DNA of 6,836 nt from an archaeon (lineage in GTDB: Archaea > Thermoproteota > Nitrososphaeria > Conexivisphaerales > UBA164): positions 1-6,836 of the forward strand of contig JAJZYL010000067.1 in assembly GCA_021798095.1 (NCBI GenBank), given 5' to 3'. Each line of letters opens with the position of its first letter. Position 1 is the stretch's first letter. The notes under the pieces were generated by a model. That model had not been told where the DNA came from, ran no database searches, and saw only the letters and a list, made by a program, of their open reading frames with translations. Below are positions 1-5,876 of the stretch, piece by piece. A program made the position numbers and the translations under genes.

Positions 1-1
1 G

Positions 2-553
2 GTACTGGACCAATTTGGCCTGACTGGCTACAAGGATAAACCTAACAGGTTCTTATCCGGTGGAATCAAGAGAAAGATGCTAGTTGCTACAGCCTTGGCA
101 TCGGAGGCTCGCATAATATTCCTGGACGAGCCTACCACAGGCCTCGACCCAATTTCCAGAAAAGAACTATGGGATGTGCTGAGTGAACAGAAGAAAAAGA
201 GGTTCATATTCCTTACTACCCACTATCTGGAGGAGGCAGAGGCGCTGGCTGATAGTATAGGGATTCTTGAAAACGGGGAGCTACTAGCAATTGGAACCAT
301 GGAAGAGCTGAGGTCAAAGGTCAGGTACCCATATACAGTGAGGGTAAACGGTGAGATGGATTTAACATCAATCGCAGGAGTGGTCATCCAGGAAAATGGC
401 GGATATCAGCAGATAATGACCAGCAGAGAGGAAGCTTATTCAATATCAAAGAGACTGATAGAAAATGGTGTAACATTTTCGATCAGCCCGGTATCGTTAA
501 ATGATATATTCTTCTTCTTTGCAAAGAGGCGAGTAGACGGTGAGAAGGAGTAG
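2..553 (+). CDS. ABC transporter ATP-binding protein (5'-truncated by window edge)
   Basis: This is the nucleotide-binding subunit of an ABC-2 (DrrA/CcmA-like) exporter; it would hydrolyse ATP on the cytoplasmic face to drive the permease encoded next. The open frame runs in from the left edge, so Walker A and the Q-loop are not visible. Of the 183 residues present, the ABC signature is LSGGIKRK (residues 18-25), Walker B with its catalytic Glu is IIFLDE (38-43), the D-loop is in PTTGLDP (44-50), and the H-loop His is in TTHYLEEAE (His 74). Residues from about 110 onward form the accessory C-terminal domain common in this subfamily, ending in the SLNDIFFFFAKR-type tail. An internal ATG at 77 would start after the signature motif and cannot be the real start. 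The 3' end overlaps the permease start by 14 bases, which suggests translational coupling. The substrate (drug, lipid or polysaccharide) cannot be told from sequence. Confidence 0.93.
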   Translation, partial: VLDQFGLTGYKDKPNRFLSGGIKRKMLVATALASEARIIFLDEPTTGLDPISRKELWDVLSEQKKKRFIFLTTHYLEEAEALADSIGILENGELLAIGTMEELRSKVRYPYTVRVNGEMDLTSIAGVVIQENGGYQQIMTSREEAYSISKRLIENGVTFSISPVSLNDIFFFFAKRRVDGEKE

Positions 554-1283
554 GTCTAGCCAACTTCTGGCATCGATATTGGTCAACGCCATATACGCTA
601 TGAAAAATTATCCCATAATGATGGTCAACGCCTTCGTGTCCCCTCTCGCGTTTCTTATAGTATTGACGCTAGTGAGCCGCGGCGCACTTTTTGGGGTCGC
701 AGTAATAGGAGGACTGATAATGGCACTTACCTCGAGTGGTCTATCGCTACAAGGGGATCTAGTTCATTTTAAGGTTGACTTTAAGCTTCAGGACATGGTG
801 GTCAGTTCCCCAACTACAGCTTTCATTTATCTATTTGGGATGGCCATATCCGAACTTATTTATTATCTTCCAGGCATCGCGGTATTATTGGCAATGGCTT
901 TTATCAATCTTAAATTTGGGCTTTTTCCAACGCTTCAGGTAACCGGGGCGATGATCTTGATGTTTGTGCTCGCGACAGCCCTTGGGTTCATGCTTTCTAC
1001 CCATATTTCTGACATAATGGAAAGCTGGGCGGTAACCGGGGTGGTATCAATTCTACTTTCGACTATCCCTCCCGTTTACTATCCAATAACATATATCCCC
1101 CTGCCCTATAGATATGCGGCCTATCTTTCGCCGACCACCTATGCCGCCCAGATAGCCCAACAGGCCATGGGGTACATTCACTTTCCTCAGGTAACGATCG
1201 ATATAGATTGGATTGTGCTCATTGGAGTCAGCGTGGTGCTACTTTTGATCTCCGTAAAGAAGACTAGATGGAGGGAAATCTGA
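540..1283 (+). CDS. ABC-2 type transporter permease
   Basis: This is the integral membrane partner of the preceding ATPase. The protein has 247 residues, a usual length for ABC-2/DrrB-like permeases. About six hydrophobic segments are visible, near residues 27-46, 49-70, 92-122, 131-153, 163-183 and 224-239. The stretch PPVYYPITYIPLPYRYAAYLSPTTYA (positions 1068-1145) matches the loop-helix pattern 'PPVYYP...LP....LSPTTY' that typifies the family. The GTG start at 540 is preferred over ATG 600. It keeps the basic, amphipathic N-terminal helix expected before the first membrane segment, and a weak GGCGA ribosome-binding-like site lies at 528-532, seven bases upstream. The start lies inside the ATPase gene, so the two subunits are probably made together. 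No periplasmic binding protein is adjacent, which fits export rather than import. Confidence 0.9.
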   Translation: MRRSRSSQLLASILVNAIYAMKNYPIMMVNAFVSPLAFLIVLTLVSRGALFGVAVIGGLIMALTSSGLSLQGDLVHFKVDFKLQDMVVSSPTTAFIYLFGMAISELIYYLPGIAVLLAMAFINLKFGLFPTLQVTGAMILMFVLATALGFMLSTHISDIMESWAVTGVVSILLSTIPPVYYPITYIPLPYRYAAYLSPTTYAAQIAQQAMGYIHFPQVTIDIDWIVLIGVSVVLLLISVKKTRWREI

Positions 1284-1301
1284 GCTTCCGGATGGTCGCT
1301 A

Positions 1302-1317
1302 GTAAAAGCTTTATATA
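1302..1317 (+). promoter_or_regulatory. BRE/TATA promoter of the aIF5A gene
   Basis: A purine-rich stretch (GTAAAAG) followed by TTTATATA at 1310-1317 is the best archaeal TATA box in the window. A start about 27 bases from the box centre falls near 1340. That gives a leader of about ten bases before ATG 1351, or a leaderless mRNA if GTG 1342 were used. Confidence 0.75.
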
Positions 1318-1340
1318 CCATTCTCGTATCTGAGCGAATC

Positions 1341-1345
1341 GGTGA
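1341..1345 (+). promoter_or_regulatory. GGTGA ribosome binding site that selects ATG 1351
   Basis: GGTGA, the archaeal anti-16S core, ends five bases before ATG 1351. The upstream GTG at 1342 lies inside this motif, so it is more likely part of the binding site than the start codon. Confidence 0.6.
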
Positions 1346-1350
1346 AGTTG

Positions 1351-1743
1351 ATGAGTAAGCCTGTGGACTTGGGCAGTGTAAAAGAAGGTTCTTATGTAGT
1401 CTTGGATGATTCACCCTGCAGGGTGGTGGAAGTGGAAAAGAGCAAGCCCGGAAAACATGGTAGCGCTAAGGTGAGGCTTGTGGCCATAGACGTGTTTTCA
1501 AACGTTAAGCACAGTTATGTGGGGCCGGCGAGTTCAAGAATCGAAGTTCCGATGATAGACAAGGGGGCCGGGCAGATCCTATCGATAAGCGGGAACACCG
1601 TCCAGATGATGGATATGCAGACGTATGAAACTATCGATGTAGACTCGGTAGAAGAAGAACTTCGCCCGAAGATCCAAGCGGGGGCCGAAGTTGAATACTG
1701 GCGCGTCATGGGGAAGATAAAACTAGTCAGGGTTAAATCCTGA
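1351..1743 (+). CDS. eif5A: Translation initiation factor 5A (aIF5A)
   Basis: aIF5A is the archaeal homologue of eIF5A/EF-P. It binds the ribosome between P and E sites and helps peptide-bond formation at difficult sequences. From ATG 1351 the protein has 130 residues, normal for the archaeal family. The N-terminal SH3-like barrel carries KPGKHGSAK (residues 31-39); the Lys after Gly (Lys 35) is the site converted to hypusine or deoxyhypusine by deoxyhypusine synthase, which is not encoded here. The C-terminal OB-fold half includes QMMDMQTYETID (about 87-98) and ends in KIKLVRVKS. An in-frame GTG at 1342 would add MKL, but it overlaps the GGTGA motif, so ATG is chosen. The gene has its own TATA box and is separate from the ABC operon upstream. 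tRNA-Ala follows 89 bases downstream with no clear terminator between, so co-transcription is possible. Confidence 0.95.
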   Translation: MSKPVDLGSVKEGSYVVLDDSPCRVVEVEKSKPGKHGSAKVRLVAIDVFSNVKHSYVGPASSRIEVPMIDKGAGQILSISGNTVQMMDMQTYETIDVDSVEEELRPKIQAGAEVEYWRVMGKIKLVRVKS

Positions 1744-1758
1744 TCGGCTCGTCTATAG

Positions 1759-1824
1759 GTTGCCGTAAGTTTATCGATGGGCGGACTGACCTGGTGAGGG
1801 ATGAGGTTACATTTTACGGCCAAC
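1759..1824 (+). repeat. Imperfect inverted repeat between aIF5A and tRNA-Ala
   Basis: The left arm GTTGCCGTAA (1759-1768) pairs with the right arm TTACGGCCAAC (1814-1824) over ten base pairs with one bulged C at 1820. Inside the loop, GACCT (1788-1792) can pair with AGGTT (1804-1808), with one G-U pair. A weak TATA-like AGTTTATC (1768-1775) abuts the left arm and might serve the tRNA. The structure could be a tRNA leader hairpin, an aIF5A 3' end, a small RNA or chance; the sequence alone does not decide. Confidence 0.4.
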
Positions 1825-1832
1825 TAGGCAAA

Positions 1833-1904
1833 GGGCCGGTAGTTCAGTGGTAGAATGTCCGCCTCGCACGCGGAAGGTCGGGGGTTCAAGTCCCCCCCGG
1901 TCCA
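1833..1904 (+). tRNA. tRNA-Ala (anticodon CGC)
   Basis: A full 72-base cloverleaf can be drawn. The acceptor is 1833-1839 with 1897-1903, the D stem GTTC/GAAT (1842-1845, 1853-1856), the anticodon stem TCCGC/GCGGA (1858-1862, 1870-1874), a five-base variable loop, and the T stem GGGGG/CCCCC with loop TTCAAGT (1885-1891). The anticodon loop CTCGCAC gives anticodon CGC at 1865-1867, which reads GCG (Ala). The third acceptor pair is G1835-T1901, the G3:U70 wobble that AlaRS recognises, and the discriminator is A1904; both agree with alanine. CCA is not encoded (TTAAGT follows) and there is no intron. Confidence 0.96.
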
Positions 1905-1925
1905 TTAAGTAACCATAATTATCTT

Positions 1926-1935
1926 GTTCTTTTTA
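1926..1935 (+). terminator. T-rich terminator after tRNA-Ala
   Basis: GTTCTTTTTA, with a run of five T at 1930-1934, lies about 22 bases after the tRNA 3' end. Oligo-T tracts end transcription in archaea without a needed hairpin. The short run makes this tentative. Confidence 0.4.
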
Positions 1936-1955
1936 TGCTATGATCCTCGAATAGG

Positions 1956-1966
1956 TTAAGTATTAA
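1956..1966 (+). promoter_or_regulatory. Possible TATA element of the antiporter gene
   Basis: TTAAGTATTAA lies 34-44 bases upstream of the TTG start. A transcript start near 1986-1991 would leave a leader of about ten bases, similar to the spacing at aIF5A and psmA. The match to a TATA box is modest. Confidence 0.4.
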
Positions 1967-1999
1967 TCGGCGTGCATATCTAGTAGTGACAGGATCAAG

Positions 2000-3622
2000 T
2001 TGGCAATTCTATCCGGTATACCCATAGCCATTTCTTCACTGGCCTTTCTGGGCATCCTCCTTATTACAGCGAAGGCTGGAGAGGAGGTATTCCACAGGCT
2101 CGGGTTAACACCATTTGTTGGAGCCATACTAGTAGGCGTGCTTCTTGGGCCTGGTGTATTCGGGATAATAAGCGTCCTACCAACCATATCCCTTTTCATC
2201 AGCCTCGGGATAGATTTTCTTCTGTTTGTTAGTGGTGCTGAGGAATTTGATTCTGCCAAGCTCAGGAAGGTCTTTAGGAAGCGGGGTTCGCTAGAAGTAT
2301 CACTACTCCAATTTGTGGTGCGGTTAATAGCCATAACAGTAATCTCATATCTGATATTTCATTCGGTTGTAGAAGCTATTATCATAGGTATAGTGGTCGG
2401 TATGAGCAGTGCTGGGCCTCTCTCTAGGTTACTCAGTGATACCGGCCTCGCTAGGACAGATGAAGGTACAGCTATATTTTCTCAGGTCCTCGTTATAGAG
2501 GTTGCCGCCGTCATATTATATTCCTTCGTTTATGACCTAGTGGGTAAATATGTCACAATCACTAATTTAGCCATTATATCTGGCGAATTGGTAGCAGCGG
2601 TCCTGGCCATCATAGTTTTTGGTAGATTTATAATGATACCACTATTAGAGAGGGTTGAGGTTAGCTTCAAGAGCAGGGAAGCCGTGTTCGCCATCATAAT
2701 CTCTATACTCCTTATAGCCGGATTCGCCGGGCAGATTACAGGCTTCAATGCGGCGATAGTGGCCCTGTTTTTGGGGTTACTAATGCAGAAGTTCTTGGCG
2801 GCCAGACCAGTGTTAATGGAGAAGTTGCGCGCATTTACCTATGGTTTCTTCGAACCCATGTTCTTCGCAGGCATCGGGCTTTACTTCATACGAATAACCC
2901 CCAGTCTAATTGTGACCGGGTTAGCTATCTTTGGAATAGCACTTGCGTTGAATACAACTGTAGGTGCGGGCTTTGCTAGGTTCTTTAACGTAGGGATATG
3001 GAGGAATGCATTTGGTACTGGCGTTAAGGGTGGGGTTGATGCAGCGCTTCTAGTTTCGTCAGTTACGGCCAGTGTATTATTGATAAGGAGTTATGCTTAT
3101 TCGGCAACAGCAATTGGCATAGCGCTGCTCGCCATCGCCACCCCCCTTCTATTCAGGATGCGTGCTCCCCTTATTTCTGTAAATCATGAGACGGGCACAA
3201 AGAGGAAGGTGGTCAAGCAACAGCTTCAGGAAATGACGGCGGAGGAGATCAGTAAAATACTTCCTACGGTCGTACTAAGCGCCGATGAACCCGCGATTCA
3301 GGCCTTTAGGAAGCTTTCTGAGCATGATGCAAGAGCAGCAGTGGTGCTCAACTCTGAGAACATTCCAGTGGCCACCCTGCTTATGAGGGATGTCCTAACG
3401 CTCTCAAGGAGGGAAATGACAAAAGTCAAGGTCTCTGACGTTCAGCTTGCGGAAGTGGTGAAAGTGGGCAGGAACGAGCCGGGGCTCAGGCTTACAGGCA
3501 TCTTCAGGGAAACTAATATACCCATCATTGCTGTGGTAGATGAAAAGGGGGGGCTCATAGGGACCATTCAGGAAAGAGAGGTACTCAGGAGGCTCGTGGA
3601 GTCACTGGATAAGGACACCTAA
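2000..3622 (+). CDS. CPA2-type Na+(K+)/H+ antiporter with C-terminal CBS domains
   Basis: This membrane protein of 540 residues belongs to the monovalent cation:proton antiporter-2 family (NapA/KefB-like fold) and would exchange Na+ or K+ for protons. About twelve or thirteen hydrophobic segments span residues 5-385. Family marks include GxLxGxLLGPGVFG (about 41-55), GMSSAGPLSRLL (134-145), the exchange helix around SQVLVIEVAAVILYS (161-175), and EPMFFAGIGLYF (285-296). In place of the usual Asp in the exchange helix there appears to be Glu 167. Residues about 410-540 are soluble and resemble a CBS pair: ISKILPTVVLSADEPAIQAF begins the first, and IIAVVDEKGGLIGTIQEREVL ends the second. CBS pairs bind adenine nucleotides and often gate transport. 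TTG 2000 is the first usable start after the in-frame stop at 1964-1966 and precedes the first membrane segment directly; AGGATC (1991-1996) is a weak ribosome site. The gene stands alone, with no link to psmA beyond adjacency. Confidence 0.9.
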   Translation: MAILSGIPIAISSLAFLGILLITAKAGEEVFHRLGLTPFVGAILVGVLLGPGVFGIISVLPTISLFISLGIDFLLFVSGAEEFDSAKLRKVFRKRGSLEVSLLQFVVRLIAITVISYLIFHSVVEAIIIGIVVGMSSAGPLSRLLSDTGLARTDEGTAIFSQVLVIEVAAVILYSFVYDLVGKYVTITNLAIISGELVAAVLAIIVFGRFIMIPLLERVEVSFKSREAVFAIIISILLIAGFAGQITGFNAAIVALFLGLLMQKFLAARPVLMEKLRAFTYGFFEPMFFAGIGLYFIRITPSLIVTGLAIFGIALALNTTVGAGFARFFNVGIWRNAFGTGVKGGVDAALLVSSVTASVLLIRSYAYSATAIGIALLAIATPLLFRMRAPLISVNHETGTKRKVVKQQLQEMTAEEISKILPTVVLSADEPAIQAFRKLSEHDARAAVVLNSENIPVATLLMRDVLTLSRREMTKVKVSDVQLAEVVKVGRNEPGLRLTGIFRETNIPIIAVVDEKGGLIGTIQEREVLRRLVESLDKDT

Positions 3623-3664
3623 TATTGAACTTCAACACGATTACGTTTTAAGAGGTTTGATGGC

Positions 3665-3669
3665 TTTTT
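3665..3669 (+). terminator. Possible oligo-T terminator after the antiporter
   Basis: A run of five T (3665-3669) lies 43 bases past the antiporter stop and before the psmA TATA element, a sensible place for an archaeal T-tract terminator. No hairpin accompanies it. Confidence 0.35.
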
Positions 3670-3693
3670 CGAGGGCAATGCCGCGGTACATGA

Positions 3694-3710
3694 TAAAAGG
3701 TTTAAAAGGG
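3694..3710 (+). promoter_or_regulatory. BRE/TATA promoter of the psmA-exosome operon
   Basis: TAAAAGG followed by TTTAAAAG (3701-3708) is a good BRE/TATA pair. A start about 27 bases from the box centre falls near 3731, leaving a leader of about 12 bases before ATG 3743. AGGGA (3731-3735) could act as the ribosome site. This is the only convincing promoter before the five-gene run. Confidence 0.65.
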
Positions 3711-3742
3711 CCAAATTCTACCCATTTTAAAGGGATTTTAGT

Positions 3743-4471
3743 ATGTTTGCACAATCAGCTGGTTATGATAGAGCGTTGACCATATTTTCTCCAGATGGTA
3801 GGCTTTATCAGGTTGAATATGCTATTGAGACCGTAAAGAGAGGGACGATTGCCGTTGGGATCAAGGTAAAGGAGGGCGTAGTTCTGGCCGTTGAAGAAAG
3901 AATAAAGAAACTCCAGGATCAGGAAATGAGCATTAAGATCTTTCAGGTCGACGATCATATAGGGATAACGGCGGCTGGATATGTTCCAGATGCTCGGATC
4001 CTAGTGGACAATGCACGGCAACTAGCCCAAAATAACAGGTTGCTATATGATGAACAGGTTGAGGTAGAAACGGTGGCCAGAAAGCTAGCAGATATGGCTC
4101 AGCAGTATACCCAGTATGGTGGGGTTAGGCCGTTCGGCGTATCACTTATAATAGCGGGCGTTGATGGAGGTTCTCCTTCGGTATACACCACGGATCCAAG
4201 TGGCACCTACCTTTCCTATAGTGCTATAGCTATAGGAGGTGGTAGCGATCAGGCAAATGAATTTCTAGAGGCCAATTATAGCGATGGGGATTCGTTGGAC
4301 AAAGCCGTTGACCTAGCGCTGCAATGTATAACCAAGGCCAGTGAAGGAAAGGTGGACCCGAATAGCGTAAAGGTGGCTACCATCGATGTCAAGTCTAGGA
4401 TGATGAAAAGGCTTTCAAAGGAGGACCTTACTCAAAGGATGAACGGGTTGGCCCAATCTCCCAGTAGTTAA
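3743..4471 (+). CDS. psmA: Proteasome subunit alpha (20S core particle)
   Basis: PsmA forms the outer heptameric rings of the 20S proteasome in the cytoplasm, gates substrate entry and docks ATPases such as PAN or Cdc48. The protein has 242 residues, a normal length. The alpha-type N-terminal signature lies at residues 8-27. It contains Tyr8-Asp9-Arg10, Pro17 and Tyr26, the residues that stabilise the gate in the Thermoplasma enzyme. Lys65 in SIKIFQVDDH aligns by eye with Thermoplasma Lys66, which contacts the C-terminal HbYX motif of the ATPase. QQYTQYGGVRPFGVSLI (114-130) is a strong family motif. There is no N-terminal Thr, as expected for alpha rather than beta. It heads the operon; SBDS starts one base after its stop. 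No beta subunit gene lies in the window. The C-terminal tail (about 225-242) is hydrophilic and probably flexible. Confidence 0.97.
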   Translation: MFAQSAGYDRALTIFSPDGRLYQVEYAIETVKRGTIAVGIKVKEGVVLAVEERIKKLQDQEMSIKIFQVDDHIGITAAGYVPDARILVDNARQLAQNNRLLYDEQVEVETVARKLADMAQQYTQYGGVRPFGVSLIIAGVDGGSPSVYTTDPSGTYLSYSAIAIGGGSDQANEFLEANYSDGDSLDKAVDLALQCITKASEGKVDPNSVKVATIDVKSRMMKRLSKEDLTQRMNGLAQSPSS

Positions 4472-4472
4472 C

Positions 4473-5174
4473 GTGGTTCAGTTGTCCTCCAATAAAACTT
4501 CTATAGTTAGGTTTTCCTTTGGGAATGACAAGTTCGAAATCATCGTTAAATCTGATGCCGCCTTGGATTATAAGTTGAATAAAAGGAAGGATATAGAAAA
4601 TATCGTAGTTGCGGACGAAGTGTATGCTGATTCCTCTAAAGGATTAAAGGCATCCCGTGAAAAGTTGAAGAAGGCGTTCAAGACCGAAGACCTGAGGGCA
4701 ATACAGGAGATAATAATGCAAAGGGGGGAACTCTCATTAACTACAGAACAGAGGAGGAAGATGGCCGAAGATAAGAGAAAGCAGATTATAGCCTTTATTT
4801 CAAAGAATTTTATAGACCCCCATACCGGGTTGCCGCATCCTCCAATAAGAGTTGAGCAGGCGTTGAATGAGATAGATGTTTCGATCGATCCATTCAAGCC
4901 GGCTGAGGAGCAGACCAAACTGATAATAGAGAAGCTGAGGCCCATCCTCGCCCTGAAGACTGGAAACATCAAGATACAGGTTCGAATACCAGCCGTCTAT
5001 ACTTCACAGGCCGTTGGTGTATTAAAGTCGTTTGGGCAGTTGATTAAGGAGGAATGGCTAAGTGACGGAGGTTTAGATGCTACGATGCAGATCCCGATCG
5101 CCATGCAATCCACGCTACTTGACAGGATTGCTTCGCTAACTCATGGGAATGCGCAGATTAAGGTGATTGAATGA
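4473..5174 (+). CDS. sdo1: SBDS/Sdo1 ribosome maturation protein
   Basis: This is the archaeal orthologue of human SBDS (Shwachman-Bodian-Diamond syndrome) and yeast Sdo1. In eukaryotes the protein works with EFL1 to release eIF6 from the 60S subunit; a matching role with aIF6 and aEF2 is expected. At 233 residues it has the usual three-domain archaeal length. The N-terminal FYSH domain is about 1-90, ending IIMQRGELSLTTEQR. The middle helical domain carries FIDPHTGLPHPPIRVEQAL (113-131), a strong family motif. The C-terminal ferredoxin-like domain (about 163-233) holds KIQVRIP and GQLIKEEW. The GTG at 4473 is the first start in frame after the stop at 4440 and comes one base after psmA, with no clear ribosome site, so coupling to psmA translation is likely. 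Its place between psmA and rrp4 is the common euryarchaeal order. Confidence 0.96.
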   Translation: MVQLSSNKTSIVRFSFGNDKFEIIVKSDAALDYKLNKRKDIENIVVADEVYADSSKGLKASREKLKKAFKTEDLRAIQEIIMQRGELSLTTEQRRKMAEDKRKQIIAFISKNFIDPHTGLPHPPIRVEQALNEIDVSIDPFKPAEEQTKLIIEKLRPILALKTGNIKIQVRIPAVYTSQAVGVLKSFGQLIKEEWLSDGGLDATMQIPIAMQSTLLDRIASLTHGNAQIKVIE

Positions 5175-5178
5175 TAAT

Positions 5179-5183
5179 GGTGA
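5179..5183 (+). promoter_or_regulatory. GGTGA ribosome binding site of rrp4
   Basis: GGTGA ends seven bases before ATG 5191 and supports that start over ATG 5197. It sits in ATAATGGTGA, a ten-base string that recurs before rrp41. Confidence 0.6.
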
Positions 5184-5190
5184 ATAAAAA

Positions 5191-5862
5191 ATGACTATGG
5201 AAGATGATAAGGCTGGGCGGTATGTACTCCCTGGAGATTTTCTTGGGAGTGGCGAATATAAATCATGGGCTAATGCGATAAAGATAGGGGATAAATTTTA
5301 TGCCACTAGGGTTGGCGTCTTGGAGATGGGGGAAGACAGAATTAGAGTTATACCTATGAGCGGACCCTATATCCCAAAGCTAGGGGATGTGGTTATCGGA
5401 AAGGTGATAGAAGTGATGCCGGTGGCTTGGACCTTAGACATAAATTCCTTTTTCAATGCCTTTTTGCCGGCTCAACATGCGTTCAGGTCCTTTGATCCGG
5501 AAAAGGATGAACTTTCCAACAAGTTCAAGCTAGGAGATCTGATCTTGGCGAGCATAGCTAAGGTCGAGCGTGGAAGGGATTCAATGCTATCCCTCGATGG
5601 GGAAGGGTTGGGGAAGATAGAAGAAGGGGAAGTGTTCAGGATCTCCCAGGTCAAGGTGCCCAGGTTAATAGGGAAGAAGGGGTCCATGGTACAGAAGATT
5701 GAGGAACTAACTGGAGCCCAAATATTTGTTGGTCAGAACGGCATAATAGTTGCTAAGGGTCCAGCCGAGTCGATAACAAAGGTTAAAAGAGCCATAGAAA
5801 TCGTGGAGACCATGGCGCACATGTCGGGGTTAACCGATAAAATGGGGGATCTCCTGCGTTAG
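5191..5862 (+). CDS. rrp4: Exosome complex RNA-binding protein Rrp4
   Basis: Rrp4 forms the trimeric cap on the Rrp41/Rrp42 hexamer of the archaeal exosome, recruiting RNA and guiding it to the central pore for 3'-5' decay or polyadenylation. The 223 residues show all three expected domains. The N-terminal domain is about 8-57, with RYVLPGDFLG at its start. The S1 domain is about 63-137, with GDVVIGKVIEVMPVAWTLDI. The KH domain is about 146-210, with PRLIGKKGSMVQKIEELTG containing the GKKG loop at 161-164. The KH domain separates Rrp4 from Csl4, which has a zinc ribbon instead. Sixteen bases separate it from SBDS, and rrp41 starts 14 bases after its stop. Confidence 0.96.
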   Translation: MTMEDDKAGRYVLPGDFLGSGEYKSWANAIKIGDKFYATRVGVLEMGEDRIRVIPMSGPYIPKLGDVVIGKVIEVMPVAWTLDINSFFNAFLPAQHAFRSFDPEKDELSNKFKLGDLILASIAKVERGRDSMLSLDGEGLGKIEEGEVFRISQVKVPRLIGKKGSMVQKIEELTGAQIFVGQNGIIVAKGPAESITKVKRAIEIVETMAHMSGLTDKMGDLLR

Positions 5863-5868
5863 AATAAT

Positions 5869-5873
5869 GGTGA
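5869..5873 (+). promoter_or_regulatory. GGTGA ribosome binding site of rrp41
   Basis: GGTGATT at 5869-5875 lies before two tandem ATG codons. Spacing from GGTGA is three bases to ATG 5877 and six to ATG 5880. The second fits better with the 5-7 base spacing seen at aIF5A and rrp4. Confidence 0.6.
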
Positions 5874-5876
5874 TTA

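Noticed and set aside
1773..1804. Possible C/D box guide RNA: GGGATGA (1798-1804) resembles a C' box and CTGA (1786-1789) a D' box
   Set aside because: The outer C box and the closing D box are missing, so the full set needed for a C/D RNA is not present.
1941..1997. Seven-base inverted repeat TGATCCT / AGGATCA around the antiporter promoter
   Set aside because: An arm this short with a 43-base gap is expected by chance, and the left arm would lie upstream of the predicted transcript start.
1963..2334. Reverse-strand open frame opposite the start of the antiporter
   Set aside because: The opposite strand encodes clear membrane segments of a known family; the reverse product has no recognisable domain and no promoter or ribosome site. 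The other reverse frames (opposite aIF5A, psmA, SBDS, rrp4 and rrp41) were rejected for the same reason.
3625..3635. Palindrome TTGAA-C-TTCAA just after the antiporter stop
   Set aside because: It is short, far from the psmA TATA box, and has no second copy, so an operator role is not supported.
3678..3779. Small open frame of 33 codons (MPRYMIKGLK...) before psmA
   Set aside because: It contains the psmA TATA element and overlaps the psmA start in another frame; no family resemblance is seen and no ribosome site precedes it.
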